From positions 62,001 to 126,000 of the forward strand of contig DEZK01000027.1 of assembly GCA_002365175.1 (NCBI GenBank): a DNA stretch of 64,000 nt, in the 5' to 3' direction. Below the pieces are notes generated by a model. It ran no database searches. It was not told the origin of the DNA and saw nothing but the letters and a program-made list of their open reading frames with translations. The DNA comes from Raskinella chloraquaticus (SeqCode). Its GTDB lineage: Bacteria > Pseudomonadota > Alphaproteobacteria > Rhizobiales > UBA4765. The translations under genes and the position numbers were made by a program. Numbering within the stretch: position 1 is the stretch's first letter; each line of letters opens with the position of its first letter. Positions 34,929-43,531 of the stretch are shown piece after piece.

Positions 34929-36344
34929 TTATACTCGATTATAAATGTCTTCATATCGTATGATATCATCTTCACCTAAATAATCTCCGGATTGTACTTC
35001 GATCAATTCAAGTTTATCAGGACCTGGATTATATAGCCTATGTATTGAACCCAAGGGAATATAGATCGATTCATTTTCTTCTAATTTTTTATCAACTCCA
35101 TCTACACTTATGTGCGCCGATCCTGAAACAACAACCCAATGTTCAGATCGATGTTTATGACTCTGTAATGAAAGTTTACCGTTTGGTTTTACAGTTATAC
35201 GTTTGACCTGATAGCGCGCTCCTTTATCAATCTGTTCATAATCACCCCAGGGGCGATAAACGCGCACATGATCGCGTGCTTCAGAGTGATTGTTTTTTAC
35301 AAGTTTCGCTACCAGGCCTTTTAGCTCTTCGGATTTTCCCTGTGATGTTACTAAAACAGCGTCTCTTGTCGTGATTACAATAACATCATTAAGCCCCACT
35401 ACAGTCGTGAGTATGTTTTGCGATCGTACATATGAATTATTTGTGTTATGTAAAACGACATTTCCTTCTATCGAATTATTATATTCATCTTTTTCAGACA
35501 ATTGCCATATCATGTCCCAGGAGCCAACATCAGACCAGTTGAAATCCGATTGAATGACGGCTGCCGATTTTGTTTCCTGCATAATGGCATAGTCGACGGA
35601 GATCGACGGCGCTTCCATGAAAGACGCGCTATCGAGCCGAATAAAATCGAGATCACGTGTGGCTGATTGTACAGACCTGCTGACGGTTTCGAAGATGACG
35701 GGCTGATAGGCTTTCAATTCCCGCAGGAAAGCTTGGGCCGTGAACAGAAAATTGCCCGTATTCCACAGATATCCGGCTTCGATATAATGTTGTGCCTTTG
35801 CCCGATCCGGCTTCTCCACAAAGGCGTCTATCCTGTTGATACCCGCCATATCGGGCAAAGCGGGGCCTGGCCGGATATAGCCGTAACTGGTGGATGGCGA
35901 GGTCGGCGTGACCCCAAATGTCACAAGATGTCCGCTCTCAGCCGCCATCCTGCCGCGCAAGACGTGATCAACGAAATGGGCCGTGTCGGCAATCGCATGG
36001 TCGGCTGCCAAAACCAGAAGGACAGCGTCCGCATCACGCGCCATGACATAGATCGCTGCTGCGGCGATCGCGGCGCAGCTGTCACGGCGCGCCGGCTCGA
36101 GGATCAGATCCCCCTTGCAGGAAACGGACTGCATCTGTTCGGCAACCAGAAACCGATAATCATTGTTTGAAATGATGACGGGCGGGGCAAATTCCGGCCC
36201 GGTGACCCGGGCGATGGTCTGCTGGAAAAGCGACCCTGTATTCCCGAACGACAAAAGCTGCTTCGGGTAAGCCTCGCGGGAGGCCGGCCACAGGCGAGAG
36301 CCGGAACCACCGCACAAGATCACAGGTACAATCAGGGGGTTCAC
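34929..36344 (-). CDS. manC: Mannose-1-phosphate guanylyltransferase / mannose-6-phosphate isomerase
   Basis: A bifunctional enzyme for GDP-mannose, precursor of exopolysaccharide and lipopolysaccharide sugars. The 471-residue protein has the pyrophosphorylase motif GGSGSRLWPASREAYPKQLL (residues 12-31), FVEKPDRAKAQ near residue 178, and a C-terminal cupin isomerase domain with NGKLSLQSHKHRSEHWVVV and IPLGSIHRLYNPG. The first 250 or so codons have the GC-rich base use of the region; codons after about 255 are strongly AT-rich. The reading frame is intact and both domains look functional. No other sugar-nucleotide genes adjoin. Confidence 0.95.
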   Translation of the reverse strand: MNPLIVPVILCGGSGSRLWPASREAYPKQLLSFGNTGSLFQQTIARVTGPEFAPPVIISNNDYRFLVAEQMQSVSCKGDLILEPARRDSCAAIAAAAIYVMARDADAVLLVLAADHAIADTAHFVDHVLRGRMAAESGHLVTFGVTPTSPSTSYGYIRPGPALPDMAGINRIDAFVEKPDRAKAQHYIEAGYLWNTGNFLFTAQAFLRELKAYQPVIFETVSRSVQSATRDLDFIRLDSASFMEAPSISVDYAIMQETKSAAVIQSDFNWSDVGSWDMIWQLSEKDEYNNSIEGNVVLHNTNNSYVRSQNILTTVVGLNDVIVITTRDAVLVTSQGKSEELKGLVAKLVKNNHSEARDHVRVYRPWGDYEQIDKGARYQVKRITVKPNGKLSLQSHKHRSEHWVVVSGSAHISVDGVDKKLEENESIYIPLGSIHRLYNPGPDKLELIEVQSGDYLGEDDIIRYEDIYNRV

Positions 36345-36420
36345 GCCGCTCTCCGCTCATTGCGTTAATAATCAAGACCTTAAAGTAATCTGTAGCGATG
36401 GCACAAGACGAGATGGGAAT

Positions 36421-36441
36421 GCGGATTTGTGTCAAATCCGC
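36421..36441. promoter_or_regulatory. 21-bp palindrome upstream of manC, candidate operator
   Basis: Arms GCGGATTTG (36421-36429) and CAAATCCGC (36433-36441) are perfect inverted repeats separated by TGT. The site lies about 77 bases upstream of the manC start and 78 bases after the ccmG stop. There is no T-run on either side, so a terminator is unlikely. The size and symmetry suit a dimeric regulator site; the regulator is unknown. Confidence 0.5.
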
Positions 36442-36519
36442 TGCTGTCGAAAAAATAAGGGTTCGAATCTCAGCCGCGCCGGCGTTCGATGCCGCAAACA
36501 ATCCCCAGAATTGCGGGGC

Positions 36520-37110
36520 CTATCGCTGTGCGGCCGCCGCAATCGCCGGCAAAATGACCTTGTCGATGATATCCGGGCTCAGCGGCCCGACATGGCGCAG
36601 CGTGATGGTACCCGTGCCGTCGACGACAAAGGTTTCGGGCACGCCGTAAACCCCCCAGTCGATGGAGACGCGACCATTGCTGTCGCTGCCGATGCGTTTG
36701 AAGGGATTGCCGAGCTGGCCGAGAAAGCGGCGAGCGGTTTCGGCATTGTCCTTGTTGTTGATGCCGTAAAGGTCGAAATCCGGGCTCTGTGCGAGAGCCA
36801 TCAGCATCGGATGCTCGTCGCGACAGGGGATGCACCACGAGGCCCAGACATTGACGAGGCTGACGCGCCCCGCCTTGACATCGGCAGTGCTCAGTCCGGG
36901 ATGCTCGCTTCCCGCCAAGGATGGCAGCGCGAAGTCGGGAACGGGCCTGCCGCGCAGCGCCGAGGGCAGGGTTGCGGGATTACCGCTATCGGTGATCTTG
37001 AGGAAAAACAGCAAGGCCAACGCACAGAAGGCAGCCAGGGGCAAAATCAGCAGCAGGCGCCGCGCGCGTGCGGGCTCAGGTGCAACCGGTTGGCCGGGTG
37101 AGGAGATCAT
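36520..37110 (-). CDS. ccmG: Thiol:disulfide interchange protein CcmG/DsbE
   Basis: CcmG is a membrane-anchored periplasmic thioredoxin that keeps apocytochrome c or CcmH reduced for haem attachment. The 196-residue protein has one N-terminal membrane segment (RLLLILPLAAFCALALLFF) and the active site WASWCIPC with Cys93 and Cys96. DWGVYGVPETFVVDGTG holds the cis-proline (GVPE) and the usual central acid. It overlaps the ccmD stop by 4 bases. Confidence 0.96.
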   Translation of the reverse strand: MISSPGQPVAPEPARARRLLLILPLAAFCALALLFFLKITDSGNPATLPSALRGRPVPDFALPSLAGSEHPGLSTADVKAGRVSLVNVWASWCIPCRDEHPMLMALAQSPDFDLYGINNKDNAETARRFLGQLGNPFKRIGSDSNGRVSIDWGVYGVPETFVVDGTGTITLRHVGPLSPDIIDKVILPAIAAAAQR

Positions 37111-37286
37111 GGGGTGGGCGATGCCGAATCATCGGTGTGCATGGTGCGGGCCGCCTCCAGCCTGACGACAAGCCGCGTTTGGCGGCGCAAATCGAGGAGG
37201 ATCCAGACGAAAAGTCCGATCAACGCCAGCACGGCGAAGGCATAGGCCGCGATGATGAAGCTGCCATGGGGCCCGAGCACGATCAT
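37107..37286 (-). CDS. ccmD: Haem exporter protein CcmD
   Basis: CcmD is a small single-pass protein that helps release holo-CcmE from the CcmABC complex. The 59-residue protein begins MIVLGPHGSFIIAAYAFAVL, the CcmD pattern GPHxxFIxAAY, with one membrane segment and a basic cytoplasmic stretch LRRQTRLVVRLEAA. ATG 37286 overlaps the ccmC stop. Longer readings run back inside ccmC and are not real. Confidence 0.94.
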   Translation of the reverse strand: MIVLGPHGSFIIAAYAFAVLALIGLFVWILLDLRRQTRLVVRLEAARTMHTDDSASPTP

Positions 37287-38059
37287 CACCGGCCTATCGT
37301 GGCGCGCGAGGCGGGCCGGCTGGCGGCCAGAATGGCAAGGGTGCGGGCGCGGCGGCGGGCAATTTCGGCCTTCATGGCCAAAAGCTGCATGACGGCAAAC
37401 AGGCATGACAAGGCAAGCGCCATGAGGAGCAATGGCCAGAGTATGGACGGGTCAAGCGTCGGCCCGCCGGCGCGGAACACGGAGGCACCCTGATGCAGTG
37501 TGTTCCACCAATCGACCGAGAATTTGACGATGGGAATGTTGACGAACCCCACCAGCACCAGAATAGCCACCGCTTTGCCGGCGCGGGTCGGTTCCTCGAT
37601 CGCCTGCGCCAGAGCGATGATGCCCGCATACATCAGAAAGAGCACGAACATGGAGGTGAGGCGGGCATCCCACACCCACCACGTGCCCCACATCGGCCGG
37701 CCCCACAGCGAGCCGGTAACCAGACAGATGAGTGCAAAAACCGCTCCCAGCGGCGCGGCGGCCTTGATGGTGACATCAGCGAGCGGGTGGCGCCACACCA
37801 GCGTGCCGAGGGCGGCGATCGCCATCATCGTGTAGATGGCAAGAGACAACCAGGCGCTGGGTACGTGGATGAACATGACGCGTACCGTCTCGCCCTGCTG
37901 GTAATCCGGCGGAGCGATGAAGAAAGCGGCGTAGAGGCCGCTCACCAGCAGGATCACTGTCGCTGCGCTCAGCCAGGGCAACAGCCGCGCGGCAAGTGCC
38001 AGAAACTTGCTGGGATTGGCAAGGGCGGCGAGGCCGGAGGGGGCGGCGAGATCATTCAT
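37286..38059 (-). CDS. ccmC: Haem exporter permease CcmC
   Basis: CcmC binds haem and loads it on CcmE during cytochrome c maturation. The 257-residue protein has six membrane segments and the tryptophan-rich haem-handling motif WGTWWVWDARLTSMFVLF near residues 127-144, flanked by conserved His residues in FIHVPSAWLS and NTLHQGASVF. ATG 38059 is the likely start. The usual partners ccmA and ccmB are not upstream: tesA precedes it on the same strand after 60 bases. Confidence 0.95.
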   Translation of the reverse strand: MNDLAAPSGLAALANPSKFLALAARLLPWLSAATVILLVSGLYAAFFIAPPDYQQGETVRVMFIHVPSAWLSLAIYTMMAIAALGTLVWRHPLADVTIKAAAPLGAVFALICLVTGSLWGRPMWGTWWVWDARLTSMFVLFLMYAGIIALAQAIEEPTRAGKAVAILVLVGFVNIPIVKFSVDWWNTLHQGASVFRAGGPTLDPSILWPLLLMALALSCLFAVMQLLAMKAEIARRRARTLAILAASRPASRATIGR

Positions 38060-38119
38060 GACAATGCTTCTAGCGCTGCGGGCTAGCGCCGGGCAATGGG
38101 GCAATTGCCGCAGGCACGA

Positions 38120-38761
38120 CTAGCGTTGGCGGATACGGGTGATCAACTCTTCCACCTTCGGCAGAATGCCACGGGCGATCACGTTGACCCCTTCGGCATT
38201 GGGATGAAGCCCGTCACCCAGGTCCAGAGCGGGGACACCCATCATGCCTTCGAGAAAAAAGGGGTAGAAAACAGTCCCGTATTTTTCAGCCAGGCGCGGG
38301 TAGATGGCATCGAATGCCGTTACATATTCCGGCCCCAGATTGCGCGGCGCGTACATGCCGGCGAGCAGGACCGGTATGCGGCGCTCCTGGAGACGCGAAA
38401 GCATGACATCAAGGGCTTTTTCGGCTGCTACCGGGTCAAGACCGCGCAGGGCGTCATTGGCTCCCAGTTCAAGAATAACCCCGTCTGTGCCCTCAGGGAC
38501 CGACCAGTCAAAGCGCGCCAGGCCTCCAGACGTTGTATCGCCTGACACGCCGGCATTGATGAGCTGCACGTCGAGCCCACGCTGGCGCAGCAAGGCTTCC
38601 AGCTGGGCAGGGAAACTGTCCTTCGCCGGCAGGCCGTAGCCAGCTGTCAGGCTGTCGCCCACCGCGACCAGCCTGAGCGTCCGCTCCGCCGATGCGACTG
38701 GCGCTGCCAGAATGCCTGCAAGGCTGATCGTGAGGGCAAGATACGCGGCAATCCTCCTCAT
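38120..38761 (-). CDS. tesA: Periplasmic GDSL arylesterase / thioesterase TesA-like
   Basis: A 213-residue SGNH hydrolase with a signal peptide (AAYLALTISLAGILAAPVASA). The nucleophile is Ser37 in LVAVGDSLTAGYGLP; the oxyanion Gly is in INAGVSGDTTSGG, the Asn in LELGANDALRG, and the Asp-His pair in LGDGLHPNAEG. It acts on acyl esters in the periplasm. It is divergent from the YbbA/YbbP-like ABC genes across 138 bases, the same association as tesA-ybbA-ybbP in E. coli. Confidence 0.94.
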   Translation of the reverse strand: MRRIAAYLALTISLAGILAAPVASAERTLRLVAVGDSLTAGYGLPAKDSFPAQLEALLRQRGLDVQLINAGVSGDTTSGGLARFDWSVPEGTDGVILELGANDALRGLDPVAAEKALDVMLSRLQERRIPVLLAGMYAPRNLGPEYVTAFDAIYPRLAEKYGTVFYPFFLEGMMGVPALDLGDGLHPNAEGVNVIARGILPKVEELITRIRQR

Positions 38762-38899
38762 GATGGTCTTGAACGTCCCCTGATCATCATCGCCGCCCCG
38801 CTCAATCCAGTGTTACAACAAAACAGTATAACGACAGGGATTGGCATTGCGCAATTTCATCCACATATGGGGATGCCTGGTCCAAGATAGGTGAGGTCG

Positions 38900-39607
38900 A
38901 TGGTGAACGGAAGTGTAGCGCGCCTTGAAAAAGTCGACCTGTCGCTTGGTCAGGGCGCCGCGCGCGTTCATGTTCTCAAAGAGATCACCCTTGATATCGA
39001 GGGCGGTACTTCGCTTGGCGTGGTGGGGCCGTCGGGATCAGGAAAATCAACCCTGCTTGCGGTCCTGGCCGGGCTTGAGCCGCCTGATTCAGGAAAGGTG
39101 ATCGTTGCCGGCGAGGATATCGCCCGGCTTGGCGAAGACAGGCTGGCGCGGTTTCGTGGCGCGCGGATCGGGATTGTTTTCCAGTCCTTTCATCTCATTG
39201 CGACCATGACGGCGCTTGAAAATGTGGCTGTGCCGCTGGAGCTTGCCGGCAGGGCGGATGCGTTTGCCCGGGCGCGCGAGGAATTGGCGCTGATCGGGCT
39301 TGGCGAGCGGCTCACCCACTACCCGGCCCAGCTATCGGGCGGCGAACAGCAGCGTGTGGCCATTGCCCGGGCGCTGATCGGGGCGCCGACATTGCTGGTG
39401 GCTGATGAGCCCACCGGCAATCTCGATGAGGCGAATGGCACCCAGGTCGCTGACCTGCTGTTTCGCCGGCAAATGGAAACAGGAACGACCCTCGTTCTCG
39501 TCACCCATGACGGCGACCTCGCCAATCGCTGTGACCGGAAGATCACGTTACGGGCAGGGCGCATCGACAGCGACAGTGCCGATCGTACCGCCGGAGCGGC
39601 GGCGTGA
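38900..39607 (+). CDS. ABC transporter ATP-binding protein, YbbA/LolD-like
   Basis: The 235-residue ATPase of a MacB/LolD-type transporter. Walker A is VVGPSGSGKSTLLAVLAGLE, followed by FQSFHLIATMTALENVAVPLE (Q-loop), QLSGGEQQRVAIARALI (signature), LLVADEPTGNLDEANG (Walker B) and LVTHD (switch). GAGG lies just before ATG 38900; a GTG at 38891 is an alternative. The stop overlaps the permease GTG by 4 bases. It is probably YbbA, partner of the next gene. Confidence 0.93.
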   Translation: MVNGSVARLEKVDLSLGQGAARVHVLKEITLDIEGGTSLGVVGPSGSGKSTLLAVLAGLEPPDSGKVIVAGEDIARLGEDRLARFRGARIGIVFQSFHLIATMTALENVAVPLELAGRADAFARAREELALIGLGERLTHYPAQLSGGEQQRVAIARALIGAPTLLVADEPTGNLDEANGTQVADLLFRRQMETGTTLVLVTHDGDLANRCDRKITLRAGRIDSDSADRTAGAAA

Positions 39608-42153
39608 CGGGCTTGACGATGTGGCAAAGCCTGACCCTGGCGGCACGGCTGGCGTTGCGTGATCTGCGCGGCGGCTTTCAGGGGCTGACGGTGTTTGTCG
39701 GGTGCCTCGCGGTTGGTGTGGCAGCCATCGTTACGGTCGACACCATTGCGCGCGGCCTCAATGACAGCCTGCAGCGCGAGGGCAGAAGCATCCTTGGTGG
39801 CGATGTCTCGTGGTCGCTCAGCCATCGCGAGGCGGATGGCGATGAATTTGCCTATTTTGCCGGGTTGGGGCCGGTCAGCCGTCAGGCGACGCTGCGGGCA
39901 ATGGCCAGGGTCGACGGGCGCCAGACGCTTGCTGAGGTGAAGGCGGTCGACGACGCCTATCCGCTGGCGGGCCGTCTGATCACCGCGCCGCCGGTAGCGC
40001 CAAGCGATCTTTTTGCGTTTCGCGATGGCGCCTTCGGGGCGGTTGCCGAAGCCGCTCTCCTCGACAAGCTCGGTCTTGCGGTGGGTGAGCGTCTGTCACT
40101 CGGCGGGCTGAGCCTGCAGATCCGTGCCCGTCTTGATGGCGAGCCGGACAAGCTTGCCGGCGGCATCGGATTTGGTCCGCGTGTGATGGTCTCGACCGAC
40201 GCGCTCAGGGCAAGCCAGCTGCTGCAACCGGGCAGCCTTGTGCGCTGGACCTACCGCATCGCACTGCCGCAGGCGTCGGCTGCGAGGTTAAAGGCGCTTG
40301 CCGACGAGGCGCGCACCCATTTCCCCAGCGCCGGATGGGAGGCGCGCACCCGCGGCAATGCCTCGCAGCAACTGGCTTCCAACATCACGCGGTTCACCCA
40401 GTTTCTCGATCTGGTCGGGCTCACCGCTCTCCTGGTCGGCGGCGTGGGCGTTGCCAATGCGGTCGCCGCCCAGATCGCGGCGCGGCGCCCGGCGATTGCA
40501 ACACTGAAAGCGCTGGGCGCAAGCGGAGGTTTTGCCGCCCTCACCTATCTCGTTCAGGCCGGCATGGTGGCGGGGCTTGGAATTGCAATTGGCTGTGTGA
40601 TCGGTCTGGCGCTGCCCTTTGCCCTGATCACTGTGTTTGGTGATCTTCTGCCACTTAATGTCACGCTTGGCATTTATCCCTCAGGGCTCGTTCTGGCTGC
40701 TTTTTATGGGCTGATGATTTCCTTTGCCTTTGCCGTGTGGTCGCTTGGCGAAGCCCATGACGTGCCCGTCCAGTCGTTATATCGCGACGACCGGCAGGGC
40801 GGGCCTGTGCGTCCGCGTGCGGCTTATATTCTCGCAGCGTTGGCGGCGACGATAGCGGTGATTGCGGTTGCCACCCTCACGGCAGATGATTGGCGGGTGC
40901 CGGCAATCTATGCAGCGGCGGCCATTGCGGCGTTCGTCGTGCTGCGCCTCACCGCCCGGCTCGTGATGTGGCTGGCAGCTGCCGTGCCACGGTACACGTT
41001 TCTCCCTGTGCGGCTTGCTCTCACCAGCCTTTACCGGCCGGGCGCGCCAACGGCCGCAGTTGTTCTCTCGCTCGGTCTTGGTCTGACGCTGCTGGTAGCG
41101 CTTGGCCTTATCGACAGTAATCTGCGCCGTCAGCTCACCGCTGCTCTGCCGGAGCGGGCACCAAGCTTTTATTTTCTCGATATTCGCAGCAGCGAATTGC
41201 CAGCCTTCCGCGCCTTTCTTGCCAAAGCCGCGCCCGACGGCAAGAGCGATAGCGTTCCGCTGCTGCGCGGGCGGATCGTCACGCTTAACGGTGTGCCGGC
41301 GGAAGCGGTCAAGGCGTCAGCGGACGCTGCCTGGGTGCTTTCGGGTGATCGCGGCCTGACGACGGCTGAAACGCTGCCGGAGAATGCGCGACTGGTTGAT
41401 GGCAAATGGTGGTCGGCCGATGAAAGCCGGCCGCTGGTCTCATTTGAGGAAAAGGTCGCTCGCGGCCTTGGCCTCAAGGTGGGTGACCAGGTCACGGTCA
41501 ATGTGCTGGGGCGCAATATCGATGCCGAGATCGCCAATACGCGGACGGTTCAATGGGAAACGCTTGGCATCAATTTCGTCATGATGTTCTCGCCCGCCAC
41601 CTTTCGCGGTGCGCCGATGAGCGAGCTTGCCACGCTGACGCTGCCGGGATCAACGAAGGCTGCGGATGAAACCGTCTTGCTCCGGCAGGTGGGTGAGGCC
41701 TTTCCCGCCGTTACGGTTATCCGCGTCAAGGAAGCGCTTGAGACAATCAATAATCTGGTCGCCAAACTGGCGATAGCGGTGCGTGGAGCGGCCAGCGTGG
41801 CGATTATCGCCAGCCTCTTCGTGCTGGCGGGGGCGATTGCCTCCAGCCACCGCGCCCGCCTGTTCGATGCGGTCATTCTCAAGACGCTGGGCGCGACCCG
41901 GCTCACGCTGGTTGGGGCGCTTGCGGTCGAATTTCTGTTGCTTGGCCTGGTGACGGCGGCCATCGGCATTCTTGCCGGGCATGGCGTGGCGTGGATGGTG
42001 GTCACCAAGGTGATGAAAGTCGATTTTGTCGGCTCCGCCGGCCTGGCCATGGCGATTGCCGGGCTGTCGCTTGCCGTCACCCTGTCCTTCGGGCTGGCGG
42101 GCGCATGGTCGCTGCTGCGACAGCGGCCGGCCAGATTGCTTCGCGCGATCTAG
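39604..42153 (+). CDS. ABC transporter permease, FtsX/YbbP type
   Basis: An 849-residue membrane protein with the two-FtsX-domain layout of YbbP. There is one N-terminal membrane helix (GLTVFVGCLAVGVAAIVTV), a periplasmic MacB-like domain, then three membrane segments around VGLTALLVGGVGVANAVAAQ, a central set, a second periplasmic domain and a C-terminal set (AASVAIIASLFVLAGAIAS). With the ATPase it probably moves lipids or lipoproteins out of the inner membrane; the substrate is unknown. The GTG start overlaps the ATPase stop; ATG 39619 is an alternative. Confidence 0.92.
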   Translation: MTGLTMWQSLTLAARLALRDLRGGFQGLTVFVGCLAVGVAAIVTVDTIARGLNDSLQREGRSILGGDVSWSLSHREADGDEFAYFAGLGPVSRQATLRAMARVDGRQTLAEVKAVDDAYPLAGRLITAPPVAPSDLFAFRDGAFGAVAEAALLDKLGLAVGERLSLGGLSLQIRARLDGEPDKLAGGIGFGPRVMVSTDALRASQLLQPGSLVRWTYRIALPQASAARLKALADEARTHFPSAGWEARTRGNASQQLASNITRFTQFLDLVGLTALLVGGVGVANAVAAQIAARRPAIATLKALGASGGFAALTYLVQAGMVAGLGIAIGCVIGLALPFALITVFGDLLPLNVTLGIYPSGLVLAAFYGLMISFAFAVWSLGEAHDVPVQSLYRDDRQGGPVRPRAAYILAALAATIAVIAVATLTADDWRVPAIYAAAAIAAFVVLRLTARLVMWLAAAVPRYTFLPVRLALTSLYRPGAPTAAVVLSLGLGLTLLVALGLIDSNLRRQLTAALPERAPSFYFLDIRSSELPAFRAFLAKAAPDGKSDSVPLLRGRIVTLNGVPAEAVKASADAAWVLSGDRGLTTAETLPENARLVDGKWWSADESRPLVSFEEKVARGLGLKVGDQVTVNVLGRNIDAEIANTRTVQWETLGINFVMMFSPATFRGAPMSELATLTLPGSTKAADETVLLRQVGEAFPAVTVIRVKEALETINNLVAKLAIAVRGAASVAIIASLFVLAGAIASSHRARLFDAVILKTLGATRLTLVGALAVEFLLLGLVTAAIGILAGHGVAWMVVTKVMKVDFVGSAGLAMAIAGLSLAVTLSFGLAGAWSLLRQRPARLLRAI

Positions 42154-42326
42154 GGCCACGACCTGTTCGCATCAGGGTAACGCACTTAACCACCGCTGCG
42201 AATTTATGGGCGACCCCCCTTGCGCTAGACTTTCGTCGCAGGCATATTGTCGGGGTGAGCATTGGGCTCATCGATTTCCGTGTCGGGGTCATCGTCACGA
42301 TCCGGCACTATTACAGGGGTATTGCT

Positions 42327-43103
42327 ATGCAAAACTTCGATCGTCCCGTTTACGCGCCCTATGCGCGTTCGATGGACATGTCCGTCGACCAGGGCCTTCG
42401 CAGCTTCATGCTTGGCGTCTTCAACTACATGGCGCTTGGCGTGGCTTTGACGGGCCTTGCCGCCTATCTTGTCGCTAGTCTGGCTGTCACAGGCGATGCC
42501 TCGCAGGCGGCGGCGCGCATCGGCCAGAACACCTATCTCACCGAATTCGGTCGCCTGGTCTTCGTCAGCCCGCTCAAATGGGTATTGATGCTGGCGCCAC
42601 TGGGCTTTGTTTTTGCCCTGTCAGCCGGGTTTGAGCGCTTCAGCACCTCGACGCTCCAGTTATTGTTCTGGCTCTTCTGCGGCGTCATGGGCGTGTCGAT
42701 GGGGACCATCTTCCTCGTCTACAAGCTGGGGTCGATTGTTCAGGTGTTCTTCATGACAGGCGCCTCCTTTGCCGCGCTGTCGCTGTGGGGCTACACCACC
42801 AAGCGCGACCTCACCGGCATGGGCAATTTCCTGTTCATGGGCCTGATCGGCATCGTCATCGCCGGCTTGGTCAACCTGTTCCTCGCCTCCTCGGCCCTGC
42901 AATTCGCCATTTCCTGCATCGGCATCCTGGTGTTCGCCGGCCTCACCGCCTTCGACACCCAGCGCCTGAAGGAATCCTATTACGACGGGCTTGAGCTTGG
43001 CGAAGTGCAGAAATTGTCGATTGCCGGCGCGCTGTCGCTTTATCTGAACTTCATCAACATGTTCCAGATGATGCTGTCGCTCTTTGGTAACCGCAACGAC
43101 TGA
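42327..43103 (+). CDS. Bax inhibitor-1 / YccA family membrane protein
   Basis: A 258-residue inner-membrane protein with seven hydrophobic segments. The N-terminus MDMSVDQGLRSFMLGVFNYM and C-terminal FAGLTAFDTQRLKESYYDG are signatures of the BI-1/TMBIM family, which includes YccA, a modulator of the FtsH protease, and calcium-leak proteins. The Asp in FDTQ is the conserved pore residue. An AGGGGT ribosome site precedes ATG 42327. A hairpin after the stop separates it from the convergent DUF2794 gene. Confidence 0.95.
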   Translation: MQNFDRPVYAPYARSMDMSVDQGLRSFMLGVFNYMALGVALTGLAAYLVASLAVTGDASQAAARIGQNTYLTEFGRLVFVSPLKWVLMLAPLGFVFALSAGFERFSTSTLQLLFWLFCGVMGVSMGTIFLVYKLGSIVQVFFMTGASFAALSLWGYTTKRDLTGMGNFLFMGLIGIVIAGLVNLFLASSALQFAISCIGILVFAGLTAFDTQRLKESYYDGLELGEVQKLSIAGALSLYLNFINMFQMMLSLFGNRND

Positions 43104-43130
43104 TCGCCTGAGCACAACACTTCAAATCGC

Positions 43131-43155
43131 AGGCCCCGGATGCATTCCGGGGCCT
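43131..43155. terminator. Hairpin terminator between convergent genes
   Basis: Arms AGGCCCCGGA (43131-43140) and TCCGGGGCCT (43146-43155) form ten perfect pairs with a 5-base loop. It lies 28 bases after the BI-1 stop and 8 bases from the DUF2794 stop on the other strand. Only a weak T-tract (GTTGCGTT) follows. The position suggests it serves both converging transcripts. Confidence 0.7.
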
Positions 43156-43162
43156 GTTGCGT

Positions 43163-43531
43163 TCAGGTGACCAGTTTGGGCTTTTTTGACAGGATGCGCA
43201 GCACCTGTGTCAGGTCCTGGCCACGTTTGAGGATGCGGCCATCAGCGGTCATGACGCTGTAGATACCCTGCTTGCGGGCGTTGCGCGGGGTCTTGGCGAT
43301 GCGGTAGAGCGGCATTTCGCTGGAGCGTCGAAAAACCGAAAAAACCGCCTGTTCGCTCAACATGTCGATGGCATAGTCGCGCCATTCGCCCGCCGCCACC
43401 ATCACCCCGTAGAGGCGCAGGATGACCTGCAATTCGCGTCGGTCAAACATGATCCGTGGACGCGGTGCTGCCAGCGGAAAGGCGAGGACCGCACCTTTGG
43501 CGCTGTCGTGACCTGCATCTGTCTCAGCCAC
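43163..43531 (-). CDS. DUF2794 family protein
   Basis: A cytosolic protein of about 122 residues, unknown function, restricted mainly to alphaproteobacteria. The whole conserved domain is present, from RIMFDRRELQVILRLYGVMV through EWRDYAIDMLSEQAVFSVFR and PLYRIAKTPRNARKQGIYSV to ADGRILKRGQDLTQVLRIL. A GTG at 43531 has GGAGG 4 bases upstream and gives the normal length. ATG 43600 and further upstream starts extend it with low-complexity sequence. It is convergent with the BI-1 gene. Confidence 0.88.
   Translation of the reverse strand: MAETDAGHDSAKGAVLAFPLAAPRPRIMFDRRELQVILRLYGVMVAAGEWRDYAIDMLSEQAVFSVFRRSSEMPLYRIAKTPRNARKQGIYSVMTADGRILKRGQDLTQVLRILSKKPKLVT

Noticed and set aside
36459..36470. 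GGTTCGAATC resembling a tRNA T-loop near manC
   Set aside because: The flanking bases do not pair as a T-stem, no matching acceptor strand lies upstream and there is no CCA. It is at most a chance or very decayed fragment.
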